Below the pieces are notes generated by a model. The model searched no databases. It was not told where the DNA came from and worked only from the letters and a program-made list of their open reading frames with translations. Source: Lachnospiraceae bacterium (lineage in GTDB: Bacteria > Bacillota > Clostridia > Lachnospirales > Lachnospiraceae). From it: 51,523 bases of DNA. The translations under genes and the position numbers were made by a program. How positions within the stretch are numbered: position 1 is the stretch's first letter; each line of letters begins with the position of its first letter. Below, one piece after another: positions 32,705 through 40,730 of this stretch. The stretch covers positions 1-51,523 of the forward strand of contig JAJQDT010000118.1 in NCBI GenBank assembly GCA_021202075.1. The letters are read 5' to 3'.

Positions 32705-34063
32705 TCAATAGGTCGTTGTCTCGATTCCCAGGTAATCCTGCGCATCATTCCATGCCGCGGTCCAGTCTGCCATGATCTCATCAAAGGTCTCAGCGCCCGT
32801 GAACGCGGACTCTACGATTCTCTGAACCTTGCTGTTGCCGCCGGCGTTGAAGGACAGCTCAGACTCAGCATTGATATCGTCAAGAAGCGTCTCCTCGCCT
32901 TCCACTGCAGCTACATCCGTCAGCAGTACGCAGCCGTCAAATGCGGAGAATACTTCCGGCATCTCTCCGGTCTTATCGATCGGATATCCGCCTTCGAGCT
33001 CGCACCATCCGGACTCCTCGGTCATCCATTTAATGAAGACCATAGAAGCGGTGATGTTGGTATCAGAGCTGTTCACGTTGATCGCGTAGTTATAATCTCC
33101 GCCCGCGCTCGCATACTGTGTGCCGTCTACCGTGATCGGGAACGGCATATAGCCGATGTCATCGCCGTTGTCGCCAGCTTCTACCATCTGGATATAAGCC
33201 CAGGAGCCGAGAACCATGCAGCCGATCTCGCCGTTGTTGATCATGGTCTTGCAGCCTTCCCAGTCCGTCGTGGTGTAGTCGTCCTCAATGAGGCCTGCCG
33301 CTGTCGCGTCATAGAGAATCTTATAAACATTGTAAGCGCCTGTGCCGTCGCCCGGGTCTGAGAACGGATCCTCGTCATGAGCGAACTTCTGATTCATGTA
33401 GGTGTCGTCGCCGTCGGATACGATGCCGATGTAAGCATCCCATGCGCCCATCGTCCAGCCTGCCGCATAGTTCGTGTAGAGCGGGATCGCGTCGGTGTTG
33501 TCAGCGATCAGCTGCAGAGCTTCGATAAACGCTTCCGGAGTCGTCGGAGTCTCAGTAATGCCGGCCGCCTCGAAGACTGCCTTGTTGTAAACGATACCCT
33601 GTGCGTTGCCCATGTACGGAATACCATAGCTCATGCCGCCATAGGAATACGCATCAACGAAATTAACGAGCTCGCTCATCTCTTCGGTCGTGCCGTACGG
33701 ATAGAAGTAGGTCGGCAGCTCGTCTGAGTCGATCGCCGGGATAAACATGATGTCGCCCCAGTCGCCGGTGGACAGACGAAGAAGGGAATCCTCCGCGTAA
33801 TCCGTAACACCCTCTGTGGTAACCGTGATGTTCGGATAAACTTCGTTAAACGCCGCGATCAATTCAGCCATTGTACCGTCTTCCTCGCGGTCCGTCTTGT
33901 GATGGATAAACTTGATCGAAGCTTCCAGATCAGTATAATCCTCGCCAATGACGATGTCGGCATATGACGGAATGCTGCTGTCCTCCTCAGCAGATGCGAC
34001 CATAGACAGGGAAGCTGCCATGGAAACCGCCATTACAACGGCAAGTGCTTTCTTTAATTTCAT
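32705..34063 (-). CDS. Sugar ABC transporter substrate-binding protein, second system
   Basis: Extracellular solute-binding protein, 452 residues from the ATG at 34063 (GGAGG eight bases upstream). The signal peptide (KLKKALAVVMAVSMAAS) ends at SMVASAEEDSS, a signal peptidase I site; no lipobox cysteine is present. Mature landmarks are IKFIHHKTDREEDGTM, AAFNEVYPNITVT, GIPYMGNAQGIVYNKAVFE and a WGDIMFIPA strand. The protein is strongly acidic. It heads the operon with two permeases and two esterases, so an acetylated plant oligosaccharide is the likely ligand. Confidence 0.92.
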   Translation of the reverse strand: MKLKKALAVVMAVSMAASLSMVASAEEDSSIPSYADIVIGEDYTDLEASIKFIHHKTDREEDGTMAELIAAFNEVYPNITVTTEGVTDYAEDSLLRLSTGDWGDIMFIPAIDSDELPTYFYPYGTTEEMSELVNFVDAYSYGGMSYGIPYMGNAQGIVYNKAVFEAAGITETPTTPEAFIEALQLIADNTDAIPLYTNYAAGWTMGAWDAYIGIVSDGDDTYMNQKFAHDEDPFSDPGDGTGAYNVYKILYDATAAGLIEDDYTTTDWEGCKTMINNGEIGCMVLGSWAYIQMVEAGDNGDDIGYMPFPITVDGTQYASAGGDYNYAINVNSSDTNITASMVFIKWMTEESGWCELEGGYPIDKTGEMPEVFSAFDGCVLLTDVAAVEGEETLLDDINAESELSFNAGGNSKVQRIVESAFTGAETFDEIMADWTAAWNDAQDYLGIETTTY

Positions 34064-34113
34064 AGTTTTGTCCTCCTTAATTATTATGAAATCCATTTCG
34101 ATAACATAGTCTC

Positions 34114-34142
34114 ATTATAGGAATTTCTTCCATTTTGTTCAT
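34114..34142 (-). promoter_or_regulatory. Promoter of the second ABC operon
   Basis: On the minus strand ATGAAC, 17 bases, TATAAT, about 45 bases before the binding-protein start. It is divergent from the promoter at 34307-34335, and the 165 bases between them are very AT-rich, a good place for AraC or LacI binding. Confidence 0.65.
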
Positions 34143-34306
34143 CATTTATTTTTGGCTTTTTATCATTCATTTCTGTTTTTCACGTCATTTTATTCGTTTT
34201 TTACAAAATTGGTGTTCGATTTTTGTTCATATTTACCTGTATTTCTAGTTTCAATTGGTTAAATTAATTTATTTCGGTTAATTTAGTTACTTAAAATTAC
34301 TTTATC

Positions 34307-34335
34307 TTGTTTTCTTACGGAAAAGACTGTATAAT
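34307..34335 (+). promoter_or_regulatory. Promoter of the AraC-type regulator
   Basis: TTGTTT, 17 bases, TATAAT. The predicted transcript has a leader of about 175 bases with three hairpins before the start codon at 34519. Confidence 0.7.
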
Positions 34336-34386
34336 GGGGAAGATGAAATGGAAAGCCGCACCGTTCAGAATTGCCTTACAGCGGTG

Positions 34387-34497
34387 CTGAGCGCCTGCGG
34401 CGCTCGTTAATCACCGGCCGGAAAGGCGCGGTATTGTCCTCGATTTCCGTGGGAAATCGGGACATTGCCTGCGTCCGATATGTTCTGCATATCAGAC
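34387..34497 (+). repeat. Three hairpins in the araC-type leader
   Basis: GAGCGCC/GGCGCTC near 34389-34405; GTCC-CGATTTCC with GGAAATCG-GGAC at 34436-34463 (GTCC-GGAC family); and GTC-GATATG with CATATC-GAC at 34473-34497, immediately before the ribosome site. The organisation copies the GH36 leader at 6794-6916. Confidence 0.7.
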
Positions 34498-34518
34498 AAA
34501 TTAAGGAGAACCGCACGG

Positions 34519-35463
34519 ATGACTACAGTAAATCAGATCACGATCCCACCGGAAGAGGCTCCGGAAAGACTATTTAACCATGAATACGTCCTGTCATATT
34601 TTAAGAAGGAAGGCTGGCTCCTGAATGATCATATGCCAGGTATGTATTACGGGGGAAGATTCCTTCTGAGTTCTTCCACACAGCTTGGTTCAGATTCTCT
34701 CCCCTGCTTTCTGCTTCTCTATGTTTTTTCCGGAAGCGGTACATTGATCCGGCAGGGCGGCACTTTATTTTTGTCGGAAAAAACGGTTCTGTTTCTCAAC
34801 TGCGAAGACGAAGCTTCCGTTCAGCTTCGGATTGCGCCTTCCGAGATGGACTGCGCCATGTTTTTTCTGCGGCCGGACGAGGCCGCCGCATATTACGACG
34901 TCCTGAAAGCCACAGTTCCCCCCCTGCTTATCCAGCCCCCTGCTTCCGATATAGAGTATATGGTCGGTCAGCTCCTGGGGCTCCTCCCAATCCGCTCCGT
35001 CCAGACAGCGGTCACTGCTTCCAAATGGATTGTCAGCATGCTTTCCGAAATCTGCAGCCTGATTCTGACAGATAAAAAAGCCGCAGTGTTCGTCCCGGAC
35101 TATATTAAGGAAATGAAAGAAGCCTTCGACCAGTCCTATCAGGCGCCTTTTCATCTTGAAGAATTCGAAATGCGATTCTCGATCCGAAAAGAACGGCTCT
35201 GCCGGGAATTCTCTCATTACTGCGGAATGCCGCCGCTCCGCTACCTGAATGCGCGCCGCATGGAAGCCGCCAGAGATCTGCTGCTTTCCACCAACATGCG
35301 TGTTTACGAGGTCGGCAATGCGGTTGGAATCGAAAACACAAACCATTTTATCAATCTGTTCAAAAAAAGCACCGGTGTTACCCCGATGCTTTTCAAAAAG
35401 AATGCTACGGCAGCGGTATGCGAGCTGCACTCTCCCCATAAACCAGATACCCGTCCGCAGTGA
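34519..35463 (+). CDS. AraC-family regulator
   Basis: Transcription regulator of 314 residues with an N-terminal cupin-like sensing domain (GSGTLIRQGGTLFLSEKTVLF, about residues 75-95) and a C-terminal double helix-turn-helix of AraC type (FHLEEFEMRFSIRKERLCREF, then MPPLRYLNARRMEAARDLL and the second unit VYEVGNAVGIENTNHFINLFKK, spans given approximately). The ATG at 34519 has AAGGAG ten bases upstream. It is divergent from the second ABC/esterase operon and probably activates it. Its last 59 bases overlap the end of the convergent LacI gene. Confidence 0.9.
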   Translation: MTTVNQITIPPEEAPERLFNHEYVLSYFKKEGWLLNDHMPGMYYGGRFLLSSSTQLGSDSLPCFLLLYVFSGSGTLIRQGGTLFLSEKTVLFLNCEDEASVQLRIAPSEMDCAMFFLRPDEAAAYYDVLKATVPPLLIQPPASDIEYMVGQLLGLLPIRSVQTAVTASKWIVSMLSEICSLILTDKKAAVFVPDYIKEMKEAFDQSYQAPFHLEEFEMRFSIRKERLCREFSHYCGMPPLRYLNARRMEAARDLLLSTNMRVYEVGNAVGIENTNHFINLFKKSTGVTPMLFKKNATAAVCELHSPHKPDTRPQ

Positions 35464-36433
35464 AAATCCCGGGCTGATAGTTGTCGTCTTCAATTTTACG
35501 TATCAGCTTTTCGATGGCCTTTGCCACCATCGCTTTGCTGTTCGGCTCATAGGTCGTGATCGCAGTTCGGCAAAGCCAGGGATAAAGGAAGTTGTCAAAA
35601 CCGACGACGGAAATATCCTGCGGGACATGCAGATTGCGTTCCTCCAGAATGCGGATCATGGTGGCCGCTGTCAGGTCACAGTTGCATACCAGCGCGGTCG
35701 GCATCTTTTTCGGGAAACGCTGCATCTGCGCTTCATCCATGTTGCCGGTTTTCGGATCCCGGTCTCCGATCAGCCAGTCCGGCTCCATCTCCACACCATG
35801 TTCAAGCAGCGCATGCCGATACCCGAAATAACGGTCAGTGATGCTCTGTGTGACAAGCAGGTTCCCGACAAACGCGATGCGGCGGTGCCCCAGATCCAGC
35901 AGATGATTCGTCAGCGCATAGGTGCCGTGATATCCGTTCGAGATCACCGCGTCGCAGTCCGGCGTACCATCATAGAAATCCAGATAAACCACCGGCACCT
36001 CGCACTCTTTTTTCAGATGTTCCAGATACCCTTTCTTAAGCTCCCCGATGATAATAATGCCATTCACGTGCTTCTCCACGGAAAGCTTCGGCAGCACCAT
36101 CTGCTCCTCCGCCTCCGCGGAAACCAGCTCCAGAAGCGTAAAGCTGCCCTCCGCAACTGCCCTCGTCGTCACATCCTGATACATCTGCCAGTAAAAGGAG
36201 TCATATTTCCCGAGAAAATGCTCCGCGATCAGAATCCCGAATATATAGCTGCGCATCTGGTTTTTCTTTTTCACGGCGGACGGGGTCTGGTAGCCCATCT
36301 CATCCGCGATCGCCTTAATCTTCGTCCGCATTTCCCGGCTGACGCCTTTTTTGTCAGAAAGCGCCTTGGACACGGTAACCGTACTGACGCCGACCTTTTC
36401 GGCAATATCTGAAAGCTTTACTGTTTTCGACAT
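35405..36433 (-). CDS. LacI-family regulator, second locus
   Basis: 342-residue regulator with the LacI helix-turn-helix at the N-terminus (LSDIAEKVGVSTVTVSKALS) and a sugar-binding core (VNGIIIIGELKKGYLEHLKK, RIAFVGNLLVTQSITDRYFGY, ISVVGFDNF). Effector residues cannot be read from sequence. It follows the membrane protein gene by eight bases and overlaps the araC-type gene tail to tail, an arrangement in which readthrough would make antisense RNA. Probably controls the neighbouring sugar operon, perhaps together with the AraC protein. Confidence 0.92.
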   Translation of the reverse strand: MSKTVKLSDIAEKVGVSTVTVSKALSDKKGVSREMRTKIKAIADEMGYQTPSAVKKKNQMRSYIFGILIAEHFLGKYDSFYWQMYQDVTTRAVAEGSFTLLELVSAEAEEQMVLPKLSVEKHVNGIIIIGELKKGYLEHLKKECEVPVVYLDFYDGTPDCDAVISNGYHGTYALTNHLLDLGHRRIAFVGNLLVTQSITDRYFGYRHALLEHGVEMEPDWLIGDRDPKTGNMDEAQMQRFPKKMPTALVCNCDLTAATMIRILEERNLHVPQDISVVGFDNFLYPWLCRTAITTYEPNSKAMVAKAIEKLIRKIEDDNYQPGIFTADGYLVYGESAARIPLP

Positions 36434-36441
36434 TTTTCACC

Positions 36442-37245
36442 TCATTCTCCGTAAAATACAATTTCCCTGAACAATTTAAGAGCGAGATCTTCATTCCTGA
36501 CGGAAAGCGGAATCCCGACGATCACATCAAACCCGCCCGGATACCAGTCCATCTCCTTAAGCCAACCTTCCTCCAGTGAAAGACGGATCCCGGCCAGGAT
36601 CGTCTTGCCGGCATTGGAATCCGGATCTTCCTCGATCTCATACAGATCGTCACTTTCCTGCACCGTGACATAAACAAAAGAATCATCATCCAGAGCAGCC
36701 ATTTCTTCCTCTGTCAGGCAGTCTTCAAGATTTTCCATATAATCCAGCGCTGCCATAGACAGGAAAAAATCATTGTCCGCGAAAAACAAATCGACCTCCT
36801 GCGCTGTAAAGAGGGTTACAATCGTCTCCACACTGCTTGTGTTGAAAGAGTCTTCCGAATTCGCATCCACATTGACCGAGCGGTTCGCGCTGACCACGTA
36901 TTGGGAGGAGTCGACCTCATTTTGCTCCAGAAAATCGGAAAAATACGCCTCCTCGTATTCCTCATTCCCCTCCCCGGATGCGTTCACCGCGAGTATATTC
37001 AGCGCGACATCCGGCGTAGTCACATAGTTATAGATAAAATAAAGCACCACTGCGGCTATCACCGCAGCCGCCAGCAGCTTCTTTCCATAATATTCGCGAA
37101 AAAACTCCCATCTGTCTTTTCCATGCAGCGCTGCCATCTGCTCCCGGCCGCTCTTTACCTCGCGCTGCTGATAAATGCTGGCATTCTCATCCAGCGCGCC
37201 TTTGAATTTTTCCGCGTTTTCCGTGTGATTGTGTAATTCTTCCAT
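36442..37245 (-). CDS. Single-pass membrane protein of unknown function
   Basis: 267 residues from the ATG at 37245. A charged N-terminal segment of about 55 residues is followed by one membrane helix (LLAAAVIAAVVLYFIYNYV, residues 57-75) and a large, strongly acidic extracytoplasmic domain with a VDLFFADNDFFLSMAALDYMEN stretch that resembles the ligand-binding lobes of solute receptors (LFFADNDFF as in binding-protein hinge strands). I cannot assign a family. It is in one operon with the LacI gene. A membrane-tethered sensor or receptor is possible, but this rests on weak similarity of pattern. Confidence 0.7.
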   Translation of the reverse strand: MEELHNHTENAEKFKGALDENASIYQQREVKSGREQMAALHGKDRWEFFREYYGKKLLAAAVIAAVVLYFIYNYVTTPDVALNILAVNASGEGNEEYEEAYFSDFLEQNEVDSSQYVVSANRSVNVDANSEDSFNTSSVETIVTLFTAQEVDLFFADNDFFLSMAALDYMENLEDCLTEEEMAALDDDSFVYVTVQESDDLYEIEEDPDSNAGKTILAGIRLSLEEGWLKEMDWYPGGFDVIVGIPLSVRNEDLALKLFREIVFYGE

Positions 37246-37379
37246 GAACCATCCGTTCTCCTTTCTGATGGAATCTCCCACACAATTCCCGCACGAGCGG
37301 TCTTCCTCTGTCTTTAAGAGTGCCGCCTTATGTAAAGCGTTTTCTCATGGCAGCGCCGCGCTGAGCATTTAGTGGATGT

Positions 37380-38705
37380 CTATACTCCACCACCCGGCTT
37401 CGTAACTCCCGTCCCGTCAAACGCCGGGATGAAGCTTCGGGCTGCGGTGCCGCCCTCCTGATAAAATCCCTGCGTGACACCAATCTGCAGCGCATAATCC
37501 AGAAGCCACTCATATTCCCGCTTTGTGACCGGGCGGGTGAAAACCGGATCCGGGCGGGCAATCTTTTCATACGTATTCTTCACAGCCGTTTCATTCCCAG
37601 CTGCATCTTTCACAGCCATATTCTCTGCAGGCGCTTCCTTCGCGCCCATATTTCGAGGATTCACGCCTGAATTTTCATGCTCCGCAATCTGCCCGGGCGG
37701 CATATATTGATTCATGAGGCTGATATAAATCCTGTCGCCGAATGTCTCATGCAGCCACAAAACGACCCGCTTCGCCTCCCGCACATGGCCCGGAAGCAGC
37801 AGATGGCGTACCATCACCCCGGCCGTCATGCGGCATTCCCCGTCTTCCGTCTCTTCCATATTTTTTACATTATCCGTAGTTTTTGCATCGTCCGCAGTCC
37901 CGGGATTGTCCATCGTCTTCGCAGCATTTTCTGCTGCTGCGTCGTCTTCTTCAAACCGCGGCTGCGGCTGCTGGCGCACCATCTCCCGGATGGCCGCCAT
38001 CGCGACCTCCGGATAATTCTCCGCATGAGAATACAATCTTGCCAGTGTCGGATCCAAATATTTCAGATCCGGCAGATAAATATCCACCAGCCCATCCAGC
38101 ATCTGCAGTGTTTCCACCGTCTCGTATCCGCTGCTGTTCCAGACGACCGGAAGGTCAAGACCTCTCTTCTTTGCCATCCGCAGCGCGGTACAGACCTGCG
38201 GCGCATAATGGCCGGCCGTCACAAGATTAATATTGAGTGCACCCTGCTCCTCCAGCTCCAGAAAAATCTCCGCCAGACGCTCTATCGTTATCTCCGTTCC
38301 GATTCCGCCATGCGAAATCGCACGGTTCTGACAAAATACACACCCCAGCGGACAACCGGAGAAAAACACCGCGCCGGAGCCATTCAAACGCGGCGCTGAA
38401 TATCCAGTGGATATTCGTTTAGCACCGACCGGAGCGGAGAGGAGACATTTTGCACTGGCCGGAGCGGAGCGGAGACGTTTAGCGTCAACCGAAGCAGAAT
38501 GCAAAGCGTTTTCTGCATGAACAGCACAGTCAGAGCCTGATATACATGGTTCCTCCCAAAAATGCAGAGCCGCGCGCGCCACCCGGATTTTATCATCCGC
38601 ATGGCAGCGCCCTTTTTGTCCGTTTTCGCGGTCCGCGCCGCATTTCCGCGGGCAGAGCATACAGCCGCTCCTTTCCCGCACATCACTTTTATGAAGCATA
38701 TCCAT
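37380..38705 (-). CDS. Radical SAM protein (PflA-like) with three repeat insertions
   Basis: Radical SAM enzyme of the pyruvate-formate-lyase-activating type, of the branch with an extra N-terminal cysteine set (CMLCPRKCGADR). The iron-sulfur motif is CPLGCVFC (residues 118-125), preceded by GSGAVFFSG. VWNSSGYE, DIYLPDLKY and FIPAFDG complete the family pattern. Relatives have about 300 residues; this one has 441 because of three low-complexity insertions at residues about 58-106, 254-292 and 339-386, each built from 10- or 11-residue repeats. All core motifs are intact. The gene overlaps the DMT permease by 17 bases. The protein substrate is unknown. Confidence 0.87.
   Translation of the reverse strand: MDMLHKSDVRERSGCMLCPRKCGADRENGQKGRCHADDKIRVARAALHFWEEPCISGSDCAVHAENALHSASVDAKRLRSAPASAKCLLSAPVGAKRISTGYSAPRLNGSGAVFFSGCPLGCVFCQNRAISHGGIGTEITIERLAEIFLELEEQGALNINLVTAGHYAPQVCTALRMAKKRGLDLPVVWNSSGYETVETLQMLDGLVDIYLPDLKYLDPTLARLYSHAENYPEVAMAAIREMVRQQPQPRFEEDDAAAENAAKTMDNPGTADDAKTTDNVKNMEETEDGECRMTAGVMVRHLLLPGHVREAKRVVLWLHETFGDRIYISLMNQYMPPGQIAEHENSGVNPRNMGAKEAPAENMAVKDAAGNETAVKNTYEKIARPDPVFTRPVTKREYEWLLDYALQIGVTQGFYQEGGTAARSFIPAFDGTGVTKPGGGV
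37548..37691 (-). repeat. Low-complexity insertion 3 in the radical SAM gene
   Basis: Ten-codon repeats NMGAKEAPAE, NMAVKDAAGN, ETAVKNTYEK between NQYMPPGQ and the conserved TKREYEWLLDYA. In frame; relatives have about ten residues here. Confidence 0.75.
37830..37946 (-). repeat. Low-complexity insertion 2 in the radical SAM gene
   Basis: About 39 extra residues rich in Ala, Asp, Thr and Asn (AAKTMDNPGT, ADDAKTTDNV, KNMEETEDGE) just before VMVRHLLLPGH, where relatives have a short turn. In-frame 10-11 codon repeats, strongly drifted. Confidence 0.7.
38388..38534 (-). repeat. 30-base tandem repeats inside the radical SAM gene, insertion 1
   Basis: Three 10-codon units (ASVDAKRLRS, APASAKCLLS, APVGAKRIST). 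The DNA ends of the insertion, AAAGCGTTTTCTGCATG (38503-38519) and the segment with GCGCTGAATATCCAGTGGAT (38393-38412), both recur side by side in the intergenic region just after the gene (37334-37345 and 37358-37380). Confidence 0.8.
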
Positions 38706-39708
38706 TTTTCCCCCGCTCCGGCAGCTGCGCCAGGATGATCGCCAGGAACATCAGTACACAGCCAAACAGTTCCTTCCGGCTCAGGCTTTGTCCGAGAAGC
38801 AGCCAGCCGGACAGCACGGACACTACCGATTCCAGGCTCAAAATCAGGGAAGCGACTGTCGGATCCATCCCCTTTTGCCCCACAATCTGAAGGGTGTACG
38901 CAACCCCGCAGGAAAGCACCCCTGCATAGCCGATCGGAAGCCAGGCCTGCGCCACAGCTTCGATGGTCGGCGTCTCAAAAATCAGCATTCCGACTCCGGA
39001 AAGCAGGCCGCAGACAAAAAACTGAATGCAGGACATCCGCACACCGTCCACTTTGGGAGAAAAATAATCAATCACCAGAATATGGATCGCAAACACGGCA
39101 GCGCAGAGCAACACCAGCAAATCTCCATATCCGACCGTGAAGCCCTCCGTAATGCAAAGAAGGTATAGCCCCGCCACCGCCAGCAGCACGCTAATCCAGA
39201 TTTTCACACCGGCCCGCTGTCCGCGAAAAGAGTTAAAAACCGGCACCAGAATAATATACATGGCAGTAATAAAGCCGGCTTTGCCGACCGTCGTGTACTG
39301 TATCCCAATCTGCTGCAGGTTGCTCGCCGCGCAGAGCGCAATCCCACAGCAGATACCGCCATAAAGAAGGGTGCGGTTCCCGGCCCGTCGGCTCATTTTT
39401 GCGGCAGCCGACCGCTCTGTATGTATGTCGGCCATTTCTTCCAGATGCTGATCCGCAGCCATCTCCCGCGGTATTGTTGAACCCGTTTCCTCCATAGTCC
39501 GGCCAATATCCCTGCCATCCCGTGCTTTCAGCCGGTCCAGCAGCGCAATACACGGAATCAGCACTGCGCCTCCGATCATACAGCGCGTAAAGCTAAACGT
39601 AAATGGCCCCACGTAGTCCATCCCAACGCTCTGCGCCACAAATGCAATACCCCAGATAGTGGCTGTCAATAATAGTAACAGAGGATTGCGCAATGATGTC
39701 TTTTTCAT
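38689..39708 (-). CDS. DMT-superfamily permease (EamA type)
   Basis: Membrane transporter with two EamA repeats and about ten helices; the first begins LLLLLTATIWGIAFVAQSVGMDYVGP and the second repeat includes GDLLVLLCAAVFAIHILVID (spans approximate). The family exports or imports small metabolites; substrate unknown. The ATG at 39708 has GGGAG close upstream. About 45 hydrophilic residues (67-113 of the longest frame; MEETGSTIPREMAADQHLEEMADIHTERS region, 39382-39522) are inserted in the cytoplasmic loop between helices 2 and 3, where relatives have a short basic loop. Cotranscribed with the radical SAM gene. Confidence 0.87.
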   Translation of the reverse strand: MKKTSLRNPLLLLLTATIWGIAFVAQSVGMDYVGPFTFSFTRCMIGGAVLIPCIALLDRLKARDGRDIGRTMEETGSTIPREMAADQHLEEMADIHTERSAAAKMSRRAGNRTLLYGGICCGIALCAASNLQQIGIQYTTVGKAGFITAMYIILVPVFNSFRGQRAGVKIWISVLLAVAGLYLLCITEGFTVGYGDLLVLLCAAVFAIHILVIDYFSPKVDGVRMSCIQFFVCGLLSGVGMLIFETPTIEAVAQAWLPIGYAGVLSCGVAYTLQIVGQKGMDPTVASLILSLESVVSVLSGWLLLGQSLSRKELFGCVLMFLAIILAQLPERGKNGYAS

Positions 39709-39841
39709 GATGTCTCCCATGTCTTTTCTTAAAATGTCTTCTCCATAGAATGTTTTCTCTATAAGGATGCCTTCTCAATAAATTCTCTATGAAATCTCTA
39801 TAAAAAAGGGAAAAACCGCTTTTCATAATGCTCTGATTCCC

Positions 39842-39908
39842 GGCTGCGGTTCGCGCGGCAGGCAGTGCAGGATGGGATGATTAAGGTATTTCGCAGCAGT
39901 TCCTCAGC
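39842..39908. repeat. Dispersed repeat family R2, copy overlapping NUDIX C-terminus
   Basis: Shares GCGGTTCGCGC, GCAGTGCAGGATGGG and ATTTCGCAGCAGTTCCTCAG with the copy at 44658-44726 and, more loosely, those at 42284 and 50778-50937. The repeat runs over the NUDIX stop codon (39881), so it encodes the last residues of that protein (RNCCEIP). Confidence 0.7.
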
Positions 39909-40504
39909 TCCAGCTCGCGCCCGTCCAGCGCCGCATAGGACAGTGTGTCGCCCCGGTAGCAGAGCTTCAGAGAAAAGAACGGTGCGTCTTCAAGCAGAAG
40001 CTTCAGGAAAATCCGGTCTCCTTCCCAGAGATTCAGATTCAAAAGCTCCTCCTTCGGCACCCATGCCAGCTCTCCCTCCGCGCAGGCGGGAAGCCCGGCG
40101 GAACTCATTTGATCTCCCTTTGCGCAGGCCGGAAGCCCGGCGGAACCCATTTGGTCTCCCTTTGCACAGGCCGGAACTCCTTCCTTATCCGGATCAACCA
40201 TCTCACCTGCCATCGTCTCCTCCGGGTACGGCGCCGTATAGACGCAGATATATTCCTGCGGCCAGCCCTCCGAGGCAAAGGTGACGATCCCGCGGAACTC
40301 CCAGCGGGTAAGCTCAAGCCCGGTCTCCTCCCGCACCTCGCGCAGCAGACATTCCTCCGGACTCTCGCCCGCCTCAAAATGCCCGCCGACTCCGATCCAT
40401 TTTCCTTTATTTACATCCTTATCCTTGCGAACGCGGTGCAGCATCAGGTATTTGCCATCCTTTTCAATATAGCACAGCGTCGTAAGCGGTGATTTGTTCT
40501 CCAT
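39881..40504 (-). CDS. NUDIX hydrolase with 42-base repeat insertion
   Basis: MutT-like pyrophosphohydrolase, probably acting on oxidised or non-canonical nucleotides (8-oxo-dGTP diphosphatase class). The Nudix box reads GGHFEAGESPEECLLREV then REETGLEL (residues about 40-65). After strand DFAS-EGWPQEYICVYTAP comes an insertion of about 28 residues, two copies of PACAKGDQMGSAGL plus a third partial one that runs into the native PACAEGELAWVP. The DNA units are 40071-40112, 40113-40154 and 40155-40180. The protein is 207 residues against the usual 150-165. GGAGG lies four bases before the ATG. The C-terminus lies in repeat R2. Confidence 0.9.
   Translation of the reverse strand: MENKSPLTTLCYIEKDGKYLMLHRVRKDKDVNKGKWIGVGGHFEAGESPEECLLREVREETGLELTRWEFRGIVTFASEGWPQEYICVYTAPYPEETMAGEMVDPDKEGVPACAKGDQMGSAGLPACAKGDQMSSAGLPACAEGELAWVPKEELLNLNLWEGDRIFLKLLLEDAPFFSLKLCYRGDTLSYAALDGRELELRNCCEIP
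40071..40180 (-). repeat. 42-base tandem repeat inside the NUDIX gene
   Basis: Two complete 42-base units and one partial unit, about 90% identical, each starting TCTCCCT on the plus strand. The last unit on the coding strand is the native sequence, so the others are duplications of it. Confidence 0.9.
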
Positions 40505-40730
40505 TATTCCTCCGGCCTCAATTTAAAAATTTATCATGTACCCATTCTGCCACTAACACAAATTCCCCATATCCGATAAGTTTAAAGAAGCCCACGTTCA
40601 CCCGATTCGCCTGATTCGCGAATCTCTCGCCGACGATTCGCATTATAGAATTCCCATTTTAAGGATTCCACACTCAGTCCGCCCTTGCCGGCGGTCTTCA
40701 CATGACCCCAGGCTCCCGATTCCGCTGTCT

